NCBI GenBank assembly: GCA_016223045.1
Contig: JACRPT010000104.1
Coordinates: 1-42,841, forward strand
DNA from: Candidatus Eiseniibacteriota bacterium
GTDB lineage: Bacteria > Eisenbacteria > RBG-16-71-46
Direction of reading: 5' to 3'
DNA: 42,841 nucleotides
The notes under the pieces are model-generated. The model saw nothing but the letters and a program-made list of their open reading frames with translations, made no database searches and had not been told where the DNA came from. Position numbers and translations under genes: made by a program. Each line of letters starts with the position of its first letter. Within the stretch, counting starts at the first letter, position 1. Of the stretch, positions 30,775-41,068 are shown one piece after another.

Positions 30775-33747
30775 TCAGGGCTTGCAGATCACGCCCTGGT
30801 TCTTCCGGCCGTTCATCTTCACCACGACCGGCCGCGCGAAGCGCAGGTGGCGGACGTGGTCCGCCTCGCTCACCGCCGGCTGCGCCGCCAGCCAGTCCCA
30901 GTCCACGAATCCCTCGCCCACCTCGGGGTTCGCGGTGAAGTAGCCGACCTGGAACGAGGTCAGGTTCTGGAAGAAGTGGCTGCCCTGCGAGGGGGTCACG
31001 CGGAAATCGCGGAACCCGGCTTCGACGATGACGCGCGCGCCCGAGATCTCGTCCCAGGTGACCGGGATGCCGAGCCCCGGGTCGGTCGAACCCCAGCGCC
31101 CGACGCCGATGAGCAGGTAGGCGCGCTCCTCGGCCACCAGCCGCGCGTTGAAGCGCGCCACCGCCCGCGCCGCTTCCCGGCTGCGCGCGCGGTCGAAGCG
31201 GTGGAAGTCCACCACCACGACATCGTGCAGGTCGTCCACCACGCCGTTGCCGAGCACCTTCACGCTGCGGCAGACCAGCTGCCCGGGGTCGCTCTCCTCG
31301 ATCTCGAGCGCCTCGGTCTCGCGCGTCAGCGCCAGCGGCCGCATCTGCAGGAATCCGAAATCGCTCGGCTCGCCCGGTCGGCCGCCGAGCCGCACCGCGA
31401 ACTCGATCTCGGTCGGGCGGTTCATGCCGCCCTCGCCGGTCCCGAGCAGCAGGGCCAGGACGTCGGAGAGCGGGAAGACCCCGTGCTTGAGGACCGGCGC
31501 GAAGCTCACCAGCCGCACGCCGGGCCGCGACAGCCCGTCGTAGACCACGTGGTTCTCGGGCGAGTAAGTGGAGCCCAGCGCCCCGAGCGTGCCGTCCGCC
31601 TCGGCGGTCTCGAGGTCGAAGCGCGTCTCGCGCAGCGCGGCCAGGGGATCGCCGGGATCGCCCTCGTGGTCCAGCTCGAGCGCCCAGAACTGACGCTGCG
31701 AGTTCGCGAGGATGTCCTCGACCGACGAGAACTGGAGCAGGTGGCGCGGATAGCGCGGGCAGAAGGTGAGGCACTTCTCGCCCTCGACCACGGTGCGACC
31801 CATGCCGAGCGCCACGGCGGCGATGCCGTCCTCCGGCGTCAGCGGTGGCGTGGGGTAGGAGTTGTGCGAGCGCGCCACACCGGAGAAGTCGGGATAGAAG
31901 CGGTCGCCGTGCGGCGCGCCCACCACTTTCTGGATGATGACCGCCATCTTCTCCTCCTCGAGCCGGTAGGGCGTGGCCTTGAGGTAGGCCTTGGCGTGCG
32001 CCGAGAAGGTCGAGGCGTAGACGCGCTGGATGGCGGAGACCAGCCGGGTGAGCCGCTCCCGCAGGTCGGGATGGTCGTTCGGCAGCATGAAGGTCTCGTA
32101 CACGCCGGTGAACGGCTGGTAGGTCGAGTCCTCGAGCAGGCTGGACGAGCGCACCGCCAGCGGGCAGGTGACGTGCTCGAGGAACACCGCGAGGTCGAGC
32201 AGCGCGTCCTCGGGGAAGCGCGCGGCGAGGAAGCGGCGCACGATCGCCGCGTCGTCCGGGGTGTTGATGGCGAAGTCGAGCAGGGCGTTCTCGGCCAGGA
32301 AACGGTCGAACAGATCGGTGGCGAGCACCACCGCGGGCGGCACGCCGATGCGCACGTCGGGGAAGCGGCGCGCGGCGCGGTGGTGGTTGAGCAGGTAGCG
32401 CACGAACGCCAGCCCGCGCGCCTTGCCGCCCAGCGAGCCGCCGCCGATGCGGGCGAAGAAGGCGGTCGCCGGGTCGAAGGTGTGGCGGTCGAAATCGCTG
32501 ACCAGCGCCTCGCCCTGCTCGCGCCGGTACTCGGCGATGGCGTCGATCAGGTTCCGCCGCAGGTCCTCCAGCGTGGCGAAATCCGAGACCTTGCGCGGGC
32601 GCAGCTTGTGGGCCAGCGCGAACTCGGTGCGCGCGGTGAGCCAGTTCGAGAAGTGGTTGCGCTCGCCGTGGAAGCCGATGCTCTCGGCGGGCACGGTGTG
32701 GAGTTTCTCCTCCAGGCTCTTGAGGTCCGAGGCGCGGTCCACCTCGCGGCCGTCGGCCAGCCGGAAGACGAAGTCGCCGAACGCGAAGTTCTCGACCATG
32801 AAGCGGCGCAGGTCGGTGAGCAGGGTGGGCGAGCCCTTGCGCAGGAACGAGGCGCCGGCAGCGCGCGCCGGTCCCTCGAACTCGGGTCGCGACGACTGGA
32901 GCAGGATGGGCACGTCGGGGAGCGCCGCCCGCGCCATCCGCGCCAGGTCGAAGCCGGCCGCGCGGCTGAGCGACCCGCCGCGCGGGAACTCGATGTCCGA
33001 GATCACGCCCAGCACGTGCTCGCGGTAGGTGGTCAGGTCCTCCCACGCCTCCTCGAAGGTCGAGCACAGCAGGATCTTGGGTCGCGCGCGCAGCCGCACC
33101 AGCTTGTGCGAGAGGTTCACGCCTTCGCTGATCAGGCGCTCGGACTGGCTGATGAGCTCGCTGTAGATGACCGGCAGGAACGAGGAGTAGTAGCGGATGC
33201 TGTCCTCGACCAGCAGGATCACGCGCACGCCGGTGCCGCGCGTGTCGTGGCCGACGTTCCGCCGGTCCTCGACGATCTTGACGATCGCGACCAGGATGCG
33301 CGCGTCGCCCTGCCACAGGAAGATGTGGTCGATGTCGGAGACGTCGCGCCGCGCGAGGAAGTCGTTCAGCTCGCGGCTGTCGTACGCCAGCACGATGACC
33401 GGCACGTCGAGCCCCGCGCGCTTCACCTCGCGCGCCAGCCCGCTGGCGTCCATGTCGCCCAGGTCGAGCGTCGTGATGATGAGGTTGAACCGCCGCTGCT
33501 CGCGCGCCAGCGCCAGCGCCTCGGCGCCGCTCGAGACATGGGTGAGTCCCGGGGTCTGGTGGAGGTTCATGTCCAGGAACTCGCTCACGATCATCTCGTT
33601 GAGGCGGCCGTCCTCCTGCAGCGTGAACGAGTCGTAGAGGCTCGAGACCAGCAGGATGTCCTGGACCCGGTAGGGCATCAGGCCCTGGAAGCCCTGGAAG
33701 GGCTCGCGCGATTCGAGGGTCTCGAAGCGCGGGCCGTGGCCGCTCAT
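30775..33747 (-). CDS. Two receiver-like domains fused to a PEP/pyruvate-binding (PPDK N-terminal) domain
   Basis: A 990-residue cytoplasmic protein. Residues ~30-160 form a receiver-like fold with no acceptor Asp at the expected site (NLIITTLDL). Residues ~173-315 form a second receiver with the acidic pair E181-D182, acceptor D251 (VISDIEFP) and Lys304 (FLRKGS), which looks functional. From ~430 the sequence has ATP-grasp features of PEP synthase and PPDK (IGGGSLGGKARGLAFV, residues 434-449; CPLAVRSSSLLEDSTYQPFTGVYETF; MAVIIQKVVG). The phosphohistidine swivel domain and the C-terminal PEP-binding barrel are missing, so it cannot run the full PEP synthase cycle. It may be a signalling phosphotransferase or an energy-sensing regulator. 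GAGGTGA is 4 bases before ATG 33747. The upstream gene is glutamate dehydrogenase. Confidence 0.85.
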   Translation of the reverse strand: MSGHGPRFETLESREPFQGFQGLMPYRVQDILLVSSLYDSFTLQEDGRLNEMIVSEFLDMNLHQTPGLTHVSSGAEALALAREQRRFNLIITTLDLGDMDASGLAREVKRAGLDVPVIVLAYDSRELNDFLARRDVSDIDHIFLWQGDARILVAIVKIVEDRRNVGHDTRGTGVRVILLVEDSIRYYSSFLPVIYSELISQSERLISEGVNLSHKLVRLRARPKILLCSTFEEAWEDLTTYREHVLGVISDIEFPRGGSLSRAAGFDLARMARAALPDVPILLQSSRPEFEGPARAAGASFLRKGSPTLLTDLRRFMVENFAFGDFVFRLADGREVDRASDLKSLEEKLHTVPAESIGFHGERNHFSNWLTARTEFALAHKLRPRKVSDFATLEDLRRNLIDAIAEYRREQGEALVSDFDRHTFDPATAFFARIGGGSLGGKARGLAFVRYLLNHHRAARRFPDVRIGVPPAVVLATDLFDRFLAENALLDFAINTPDDAAIVRRFLAARFPEDALLDLAVFLEHVTCPLAVRSSSLLEDSTYQPFTGVYETFMLPNDHPDLRERLTRLVSAIQRVYASTFSAHAKAYLKATPYRLEEEKMAVIIQKVVGAPHGDRFYPDFSGVARSHNSYPTPPLTPEDGIAAVALGMGRTVVEGEKCLTFCPRYPRHLLQFSSVEDILANSQRQFWALELDHEGDPGDPLAALRETRFDLETAEADGTLGALGSTYSPENHVVYDGLSRPGVRLVSFAPVLKHGVFPLSDVLALLLGTGEGGMNRPTEIEFAVRLGGRPGEPSDFGFLQMRPLALTRETEALEIEESDPGQLVCRSVKVLGNGVVDDLHDVVVVDFHRFDRARSREAARAVARFNARLVAEERAYLLIGVGRWGSTDPGLGIPVTWDEISGARVIVEAGFRDFRVTPSQGSHFFQNLTSFQVGYFTANPEVGEGFVDWDWLAAQPAVSEADHVRHLRFARPVVVKMNGRKNQGVICKP

Positions 33748-33812
33748 GGCATCACCTCGCAGGCTGTCTCATGCGTCGTCGCCGGAGATCGCGACCTGCC
33801 CCATAAGCCGAG

Positions 33813-33840
33813 TGCGGAGTGGAGAGGCCTCCACTCCGCA
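33813..33840 (-). terminator. Hairpin after glutamate dehydrogenase gene
   Basis: A 12-bp perfect stem (TGCGGAGTGGAG / CTCCACTCCGCA) with loop AGGC lies 24 bases after the gdhA stop, in the 117-base gap before the receiver protein gene. It is a likely terminator or attenuator. Confidence 0.6.
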
Positions 33841-33864
33841 CCGGTGTCACGGACGGAGGGCCTG

Positions 33865-35280
<1,416 letters not shown>

Positions 35281-35312
35281 TCATGGACCGTGGGGGAAGG
35301 CTCGCGTCTGAC

Positions 35313-35343
35313 AATCTAGTGGATGGGACCGCACGTGGTCCAA
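35313..35343 (-). promoter_or_regulatory. Weak candidate promoter for gdhA
   Basis: On the minus strand, TTGGAC (35343-35338) and TAGATT (35318-35313) are separated by 19 bases, about 48 bases upstream of ATG 35265. The spacing is long. It lies in the only AT-richer patch of this gap. Confidence 0.3.
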
Positions 35344-35471
35344 TGGGACCAAGGGCGTAGCATGCGGCCACGATGTGAACGTCGTCCGGGCCGGAGAAAC
35401 GGCGCGCCGGCCCCGGCGCCCCGGCGAGGCCGACGACTGCGGGACCCGTCGCCGGCGCCGGGAGTCGCGCA

Positions 35472-36302
35472 TCAGGGCCTGCGGGCGAGCAGGCGCGCGG
35501 TCACCGGGCCGCCCTCGGGATCGGGCTCATCATAGCGCTCGACCGAGAGACCGGGGAAGGCCGAGCGGAGCTCCCCGTCCCGCAGCAGGAACCGGGCGCG
35601 CCTCGGCCGCCCGAAGCGCGCCTGGCCGAGCCGGTAGGTCTCGTAGACCAGCCGCCCGCCCGGCCTGAGAGCGGCCTCGATGCGGGGGAAGAGCGGACGG
35701 TGGAGGAAGCGGAAGCAGGTGACCAGGTCGAACGCGCTCTCCGGCAGCGGCGGCTCGCCGCGCTCGAGATCCGCGACCACGGTGTCGAGGCGCACGCCGT
35801 GGCGGCGCGCCAGGCCGGCGGCGCGCTCGAGCGCCTCGCTCGACACGTCCCAGGCCTCGACCTCCCAGCCGCCGAGCGCGAGGAACACCGCTTCGCGTCC
35901 GGAGCCGGCCGCCAGGTCGAGCGCGCGGTGCGGACCGCCGCGGGGGTCGGGCAGCAGTGGGAGCACTTCCTCGAGGAACGGGGCGGGACGCCAGAGCCGC
36001 GCGGCGGGCCCGCGGTCGGCGAGCCCGCCCGCGAGCGCCGCGAGCGCCGCGTCGAGGTACGCGATGTCGCGGTAGCCCATCGTGTCGAGGGTCGCGGCCG
36101 CCGCGCGCGCCGCGGCCGCGCTCTCCGCCACCACCAGCACCGGCGCCTCGCGCGGCGGCAGCTCGGCGCGGCGCGGCGCCAGCTCGCCGGCCGGGATGCT
36201 GCCGCTGCCCGCCAGGTGCCCGGAGCGGAACGCCTCGGCGCCGCGCACGTCGAGCACGGCCGCGGCGCCGGGGCGCACGTCCGCGGGGCCGAGCGCGCGC
36301 AA
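35472..36302 (-). CDS. Rhodanese-like domain fused to a TehB-like SAM methyltransferase
   Basis: A 276-residue protein. Residues ~10-95 fold like a rhodanese (VLDVRGAEAFRSGHLAGSGSIPAGEL, then VLVVAESAAAARAAAATLDTMGYRDIAYLDAAL). The loop that normally carries the catalytic Cys reads AESAAAA, so sulfurtransferase activity is unlikely. Residues ~125-276 are a class I methyltransferase (ALDLAAGSGREAVFLALGGWEVEAWDVS, then DLVTCFRFLHRPLFPRIEAALRPGGRLVYETY), close in style to tellurite-resistance TehB proteins. The start is uncertain. TTG 36302, 9 bases after the stop of the ABC-ATPase fusion, keeps the rhodanese strand whole; GTG 36278 is possible. It is the last gene of the iron-uptake operon. Its substrate is unknown. 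Confidence 0.8.
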   Translation of the reverse strand: MRALGPADVRPGAAAVLDVRGAEAFRSGHLAGSGSIPAGELAPRRAELPPREAPVLVVAESAAAARAAAATLDTMGYRDIAYLDAALAALAGGLADRGPAARLWRPAPFLEEVLPLLPDPRGGPHRALDLAAGSGREAVFLALGGWEVEAWDVSSEALERAAGLARRHGVRLDTVVADLERGEPPLPESAFDLVTCFRFLHRPLFPRIEAALRPGGRLVYETYRLGQARFGRPRRARFLLRDGELRSAFPGLSVERYDEPDPEGGPVTARLLARRP

Positions 36303-36310
36303 GCGGGAGC

Positions 36311-37396
36311 CTACGAGATGATGGGCAGCTCGCAGCAGTCGCCCACCGGGATCGGGCGGCCGTGCGGGCAGTGCCGCGGGTGGCCGAGGAAGCCGCAGAT
36401 GCTGTTCGTGACCTCGGGGTCGATGATGTGCTCCATGCGGCAGGCGGCCAGCTCGACCTCGGCCCGCGGCAGGTGGAGCGCCGAGGTGAACAGCACCTCG
36501 GCGAGCCGGCGGCGGCGCACCAGATCGCGCGCCCGCTCGCGGCCGCGCCCGGTGAGCTCGAGCGTCGTGCCGGGCCGCGTCACCAGCCCGCTCTCCTCCA
36601 TGCCCTGCAGCGTGCGCTCGTTGTCCACCACGTCGGGCACCTTGACGCGGCGGGCTTCGGGCAGGCGCCCGTCCTCGAGCAGCGCCCACACTTGGACCAG
36701 CACCTCGTCGTAACGGCGCTCGATCTCCTCGTCGTGCACCGTGAGGTCCGCCAGCCGACCGTGATGCAGCTCGACCCGGCGGTCCGCCAGGTTGCCGATC
36801 CCGGGTGCGTGGGTCACGGTGACCAGCGTGTGGCCCTCGGCGTGCAGCTCCCGGAGCAGCCGCAGCACCCGGTCCTCGTTGTCGGCGTCCAGGTTGCCGG
36901 TCGGCTCGTCGGCGAGGATGAGCTTCGGCTGGTTGATGAGCGCGCGCGCCACGCACACGCGCTGCTGCTCGCCGCCCGAGAGTTGCGACGGCAGGTGCTG
37001 CGCGCGGTCGGCGAGGTCCACCCGCTCGAGCGCGCGGCGCGCCTCGCCGGCGTCGGCGACCGAGTGGTAGTGCTGCGCCACCATCACGTTCTCGAGCGCG
37101 GTGAGGTAGGGGAACAGGTGGAACTGCTGGAAGATGATCCCCACCTTCTCGCGGCGGAAGCGCACGCGCCCGGCCTCGGGCAGCGCCGTGATCTCCACCC
37201 CGTCCACCACGACGCGTCCCGCGGTCGGCTGGTCGAGCGCGCCCAGCAGGTTCACGAGCGTGCTCTTGCCCGAGCCCGAGGGGCCCATCACCGCCAGCCA
37301 CTCGCCGGCGCGGATGCTCAGGTCCACGCGGTCGAGCGCCCGCAGCGGACCGTAGTGGCGCGAGACGCCTTCGAGCCGCACCAGGGTCCCGGCCAT
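36311..37396 (-). CDS. ABC transporter ATPase fused to a DtxR/IdeR-type metal-sensing domain
   Basis: A 361-residue protein. Residues 1-~222 are a LolD/MacB-type ATPase with Walker [10 protein letters not shown] (38-46), signature LSGGEQQRV (139-147), ADEPTGNLD and [17 protein letters not shown]. Residues ~223-361 match the iron-dependent repressor family: a helical, winged-helix-like segment ([22 protein letters not shown]...[24 protein letters not shown]), then the dimerisation and metal domain ([41 protein letters not shown]). C319, E322 and H323 match primary ligands C102, E105 and H106 of DtxR. Ancillary H79 and H98 are replaced by Arg and Glu. The frame is continuous across the junction. 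ATG 37396 overlaps the permease stop (TGATG). I infer that iron binding may gate transport, or that the protein also binds DNA. Confidence 0.88.
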   Translation of the reverse strand: MAGTLVRLEGVSRHYGPLRALDRVDLSIRAGEWLAVMGPSGSGKSTLVNLLGALDQPTAGRVVVDGVEITALPEAGRVRFRREKVGIIFQQFHLFPYLTALENVMVAQHYHSVADAGEARRALERVDLADRAQHLPSQLSGGEQQRVCVARALINQPKLILADEPTGNLDADNEDRVLRLLRELHAEGHTLVTVTHAPGIGNLADRRVELHHGRLADLTVHDEEIERRYDEVLVQVWALLEDGRLPEARRVKVPDVVDNERTLQGMEESGLVTRPGTTLELTGRGRERARDLVRRRRLAEVLFTSALHLPRAEVELAACRMEHIIDPEVTNSICGFLGHPRHCPHGRPIPVGDCCELPIIS

Positions 37397-38523
37397 CAGT
37401 CCCCCTTGAGCGCCGCCGCGGGCTCGACCCGCAGCGCGAAGCGGATGGGTCCGAGCCCGGCGACCGCCGACACCACGAGCGAGAGCGCGAGCACCGCGAT
37501 CGGCACGTCCCAGCGCAGCGCGAGCGCCGAGGTGAAGACCTGCCGTCCGATGATCTCGGCGAACAGGAGCCCGAGGAGCCAGCCCGCGATGCCGCCGGCC
37601 AGCCCGATCACCAGCGACTCGGCCGCGAACTGCCGCACCACCTCGGCGGCGGTGGCGCCCAGCGCCTTCATGAGCGCGATCTCGCGGCGCCGCTCGAGCG
37701 CCAGGTCGGTGAGCGTGCCGAAGGCGCCGAGGCCGCCTGCCAGCAGCGCCGCGACGGTGACCAGCGCCATCAGCCGGCGCATGCGCTGGAGCAGCCGCGC
37801 CTCGGTCGCGGAGAGCGCGTGCAGCACCAGCGCGCGCATGCCGCCCCCCGCTTCGAGCCGGCGCGTGGCGGCCGCCGCCCGCTCGGCGTCGGGCACCCGC
37901 GCCTGGGCCAGGCTCACCCGGCCTGCCAGCCCGGCGAGCCGCTGCGCGTCGGCGAGCGGCACCCACCAGGCGTCGTCGTCGGCGCCGCCCGCCGCGAGCG
38001 GGGCGCCGACCGCGATCTCGAGGGTCCGTCCGCCCGCGACCGCCACGGTGAGGCGCTCGCCCGGCGCGACGCCCAGCCGTTTCATCAGCCTCACGCCCAT
38101 CAGCGAGGCCGCGTCCGCTGCGGCGTTCCACGAAGGATGGAGCCGCCGCGCCGCCGCCAGGTCGGCGCCCACCAGCTGCACGGTCGCGCCCGGGCCCACG
38201 CCGCGCCTCGCGGTGGCGACCACGTAGAGGAGCGGCACTCCGTCCAGCTGCGCGCGCGCGAGCCGGGAGCGCACAGCGGCCTCGTCGAGCCAGCGGCCCG
38301 ACGCCGCCAGGGCGGGATCGCCGCCCGGCGCCACGTCGCCCTCCGGCACCAGCAGCAGGTTGGGTCCCAGTGCGCGCAGCTCGCGCGAGAGCTTGCGCGA
38401 CACGTCGCCCGAGACCTGGAGCAGGGCGGAGGCGACCGAGGCGCCGATCGCCACCGCGAGCACCGCGAGCAGCACCGCGCCGCGCTTGCGCCACAGCGCC
38501 CCGCGCAACAGGCGCCACTCCAT
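37396..38523 (-). CDS. FtsX-type ABC transporter permease (iron operon, second copy)
   Basis: A 375-residue inner-membrane protein has one N-terminal membrane segment (GAVLLAVLAVAIGASVASALLQVS), a periplasmic domain at ~45-240, and three C-terminal segments. The FtsX coupling region is RREIALMKALGATAAEVVRQFAAESLVIGLAGG. It ends LRVEPAAALKGD, as in MacB/FtsX-type permeases. ATG 38523 lies 17 bases after the stop of the other permease gene. The gene order (Ftr1, permease, permease, ATPase) matches the p19/Ftr1 iron systems of Campylobacter and relatives, where the same pair is found. Confidence 0.9.
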   Translation of the reverse strand: MEWRLLRGALWRKRGAVLLAVLAVAIGASVASALLQVSGDVSRKLSRELRALGPNLLLVPEGDVAPGGDPALAASGRWLDEAAVRSRLARAQLDGVPLLYVVATARRGVGPGATVQLVGADLAAARRLHPSWNAAADAASLMGVRLMKRLGVAPGERLTVAVAGGRTLEIAVGAPLAAGGADDDAWWVPLADAQRLAGLAGRVSLAQARVPDAERAAAATRRLEAGGGMRALVLHALSATEARLLQRMRRLMALVTVAALLAGGLGAFGTLTDLALERRREIALMKALGATAAEVVRQFAAESLVIGLAGGIAGWLLGLLFAEIIGRQVFTSALALRWDVPIAVLALSLVVSAVAGLGPIRFALRVEPAAALKGD

Positions 38524-38539
38524 GTCCCGCTGCCTCGCG

Positions 38540-39796
38540 CTAGCCACGAAGCACCTGCGCCGGATCGAGCCGGAGCGCCAGGCGCAGCGGCCCGAGCGTG
38601 CCGAGCAGCGCCACGCCCGCCGCGAGCGCCAGCGCGAGCGGGAGCAGCAGCGGCTGGAGCGGCGCGCCGGCGCCGAAGGTCTGGCCACGGATGGCGGCGG
38701 CGCCGAGGCTGCCGGCCAGCCAGCCGGCGAGCCCGCCGGCCAGCGAGACCAGCAGGGTCTCGCCCAGCAGCAGCGCGGCGATCTGCGTGGCGGTGGCGCC
38801 CAGGGCGCGCAGCAGCCCCAGCTCCACGCCGCGCTCCACCACGGTCGCGGTGGTGGTGGAGAAGAGCCCGAGCGTCGAGGCGGCGAGCGCGGCGAGCGCG
38901 AGCAGCAGCATGAGCAGGTTCAGCCGCCCGACCACCCGGCCTTCGCCCGCGACCACCTCGGTGGCGGGCAGCACCTCGGCCCCCGGGAAGCGCTCGGCGA
39001 TGTCGCGCGCCACCACGCCCGGGTAGGCGGTGCACATGTAGATCTCGTAGCCGTGCGGGTCCTTCGCGGGATCGGGCGGCGCCTGCTTCGGCTCGGGGAT
39101 GACCAGCGCCGAGAGCCAGATGCGGTCCACCTGGCCGGGCCGCGCGGTGAGCGCCTGCACCCCTGCGAGCGGCGCCCACGCCAGCCGGTCGTCGAATCCG
39201 CCGGCGGTCACCACGCCGGCCACGCGGAAGCGCGCGCGGCTCCCGCCCGCCGAGACCTCGACCGCCCGGCCGGGTCCGAGCGACAACCGGGCCGCGAGAT
39301 CGCGCCCGAGCGCGATCTCCGCCGCGCCTTCGCGCGGCCAGCGCCCGCGCACCTGCCAGGTGGGATGGAGCTGCGGGAGCCCGGTGCGCCACGGACCGTC
39401 GTCGGTCGCGACCGCGCGGTCGAACCAGGTGCCCACCAGGCGCGCGCGCGCGCCGCCCACGGTGGCGGGCGCGGCCAGCTCGGGCGCGGCCTCCAGCACG
39501 TTGTTCTTCCAGAACGCGCGCTTGAGCCCGGCGACCGAGGTGTCGGGGAGCGCGAGGCCCGCGCGCGGCGGGACCACGTCGGCTCCCCCCAGGTCGAGGG
39601 ACAGGCGCGCGCCGGCGGGGAGCACCACGAAGTTGGGGCCGGCCGCGCGCAGCGTGCGCGCCAGGTCGTCGCCCACCTGGAGCGCCAGCGTGGCGAGCGC
39701 GGTCGCCACCGCGACCCCCAGGGTCACGGCGGTGAACGCCAGCGCGATGCGGGCGCGGCGCGCGGCGAGCGAGGCGGTGACCAGGCGCAGCACCAT
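38540..39796 (-). CDS. FtsX-type ABC transporter permease (iron operon, first copy)
   Basis: A 418-residue inner-membrane protein has an N-terminal membrane segment (RIALAFTAVTLGVAVATALATLAL), a large periplasmic domain and three C-terminal segments. The FtsX motif is VERGVELGLLRALGATATQIAALLLGETLLVSLAGG, and the protein ends LRLDPAQVLRG. Its periplasmic part contains GYEIYMCTAYPGVVARDI, a sequence style seen in the Cj1661-type permeases next to Ftr1/P19. It begins 3 bases after the Ftr1-fusion stop. It probably pairs with the other permease and the ATPase-DtxR protein to move an iron ligand, or to power a periplasmic reduction step; the substrate of this transporter class is not settled. Confidence 0.9.
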   Translation of the reverse strand: MVLRLVTASLAARRARIALAFTAVTLGVAVATALATLALQVGDDLARTLRAAGPNFVVLPAGARLSLDLGGADVVPPRAGLALPDTSVAGLKRAFWKNNVLEAAPELAAPATVGGARARLVGTWFDRAVATDDGPWRTGLPQLHPTWQVRGRWPREGAAEIALGRDLAARLSLGPGRAVEVSAGGSRARFRVAGVVTAGGFDDRLAWAPLAGVQALTARPGQVDRIWLSALVIPEPKQAPPDPAKDPHGYEIYMCTAYPGVVARDIAERFPGAEVLPATEVVAGEGRVVGRLNLLMLLLALAALAASTLGLFSTTTATVVERGVELGLLRALGATATQIAALLLGETLLVSLAGGLAGWLAGSLGAAAIRGQTFGAGAPLQPLLLPLALALAAGVALLGTLGPLRLALRLDPAQVLRG

Positions 39797-39799
39797 GCG

Positions 39800-41068
39800 T
39801 CAGCGGCCCCGGGCCCGGGGCAGCGCCGCGCCCAGGTCGGCCGCGCGCAGCGTGACGCGTCCGCCTTCCAGGCGGTGCGGGATCGGGATCGGATTGCAGC
39901 CGCCGGGGCGCCCGATCGAAGTGAGCACGATGGGGGAGACGCAGTTGCGGCAGATCACGTTCCGGCCGTCCTGGAAGTATCCCTTCGGGCCGCAGATCTC
40001 GCAGGCGTCCATGCAGGTCTCGAGCTCGCTGCCGACCTGGATGGCGAAGAAGCGCGCGCGCTGCGAGTCGGGCAGCACCGCCTCGAAGAAGTGGAGCTTC
40101 CCGTCGGTGAGCGGAGTGGCGTCCAGCCTGGCCTCGCCGTCCTCCAGCGGCAGCGGCTGCGCCGGCTCCAGGCTGGGGAGCCGGGACTGGTGGACGAACG
40201 CGCTGGCGAGGAACCCGACCACCAGCAGGCCGACGATCCCGGTCCAGCGCCGCCGCGACGCCTCGCGCGCCGCCGCCGCGCGCGCGAGCCGCGCCTGCGG
40301 TCCCTCGCCGGTGGCGGCGGCCGCGACCGGCGCGCCGCGGAAGCCCGGACCGAGCAGCAGCCACGCGGCCGCCAGCGCCACGGTGAGCGTGAAGAGCAGC
40401 AGCTCGTTCTTGACGAGCGGGCCGATGAGCGCCATCTCCGCCTGGCTCGACGGCAGCAGCTCGGCCTCCGAGAGCTCGTGGAGCCCGCCCACCAGCAGCT
40501 GCAGCGCGATCAGCACCAGCACCGCCGACGTCAGCGAGAAGAACGGCTTGAGCGGCACCCGGATCGCGCCGCGCGCGAACAGCACGCCGAAGGTCACCGC
40601 GACCAGCAGCCCGAGCAGCGCGCCCAGCCACATCGCGACGCCCTGGCTGTTGAAGCCGGCCGCGGAGAGGAACACCGCGGTCTCGAGCCCCTCGCGGAAC
40701 ACCATGCCGAAGGCGAACAGGAAGAGCCCGGGCCCCCCGGCGCCAGGGCCCGCGGCCGTCGCGCGCGCGATGCCGGACTCGATCTCCTGCTTCATGCGCG
40801 GCGCGGCCTGCCACATCCACGCCACCAGGCCGGCCACCAGCCCCGCGCCCACCAGCATCGCGACGCCTTCGGTGAGCTCCTGGTTCCAGGTGACGCGGGT
40901 GGCGAGCGCCGCGACCCCGACGGAGGCGAGGACCGCGAGCGCGGCGCCGCCGAACAGCGCGCCGCTCAGGCTCTCCTGCCCGCGGCGGCGCAGCAGGCTC
41001 AGGGCGATGGCGATGACCAGCGCGGCCTCGACGCCCTCGCGCAGCGTGATGATGAAGGCGTCGAACAT
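39800..41068 (-). CDS. Ftr1-type iron permease fused to a DUF2318-like cysteine domain
   Basis: A 422-residue inner-membrane protein. The Ftr1 part (~1-240) has seven hydrophobic segments and the two iron-binding REGxE motifs, R10-E14 (REGVE) and R125-E129 (REGLE). A further membrane segment (TGIVGLLVVGFLASAFVH) precedes a periplasmic DUF2318-like domain at ~320-400. That domain has Cys352, 356, 359, 373, 376 and 391 in a CxxxCxxC...CxxC pattern (TCMDACEICG, VICRNCVSPI), suited to a metal or Fe-S centre. Elsewhere these parts are often separate genes. ATG 41068 overlaps the regulator stop (TGATG). It should import ferric or ferrous iron. The expected periplasmic P19 partner is not encoded here. 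Confidence 0.93.
   Translation of the reverse strand: MFDAFIITLREGVEAALVIAIALSLLRRRGQESLSGALFGGAALAVLASVGVAALATRVTWNQELTEGVAMLVGAGLVAGLVAWMWQAAPRMKQEIESGIARATAAGPGAGGPGLFLFAFGMVFREGLETAVFLSAAGFNSQGVAMWLGALLGLLVAVTFGVLFARGAIRVPLKPFFSLTSAVLVLIALQLLVGGLHELSEAELLPSSQAEMALIGPLVKNELLLFTLTVALAAAWLLLGPGFRGAPVAAAATGEGPQARLARAAAAREASRRRWTGIVGLLVVGFLASAFVHQSRLPSLEPAQPLPLEDGEARLDATPLTDGKLHFFEAVLPDSQRARFFAIQVGSELETCMDACEICGPKGYFQDGRNVICRNCVSPIVLTSIGRPGGCNPIPIPHRLEGGRVTLRAADLGAALPRARGR

Noticed and set aside
30775-33747. Complete phosphoenolpyruvate synthase
   Set aside because: The swivel phospho-His domain and the PEP-binding barrel are missing, and two receiver domains occupy the N-terminus.
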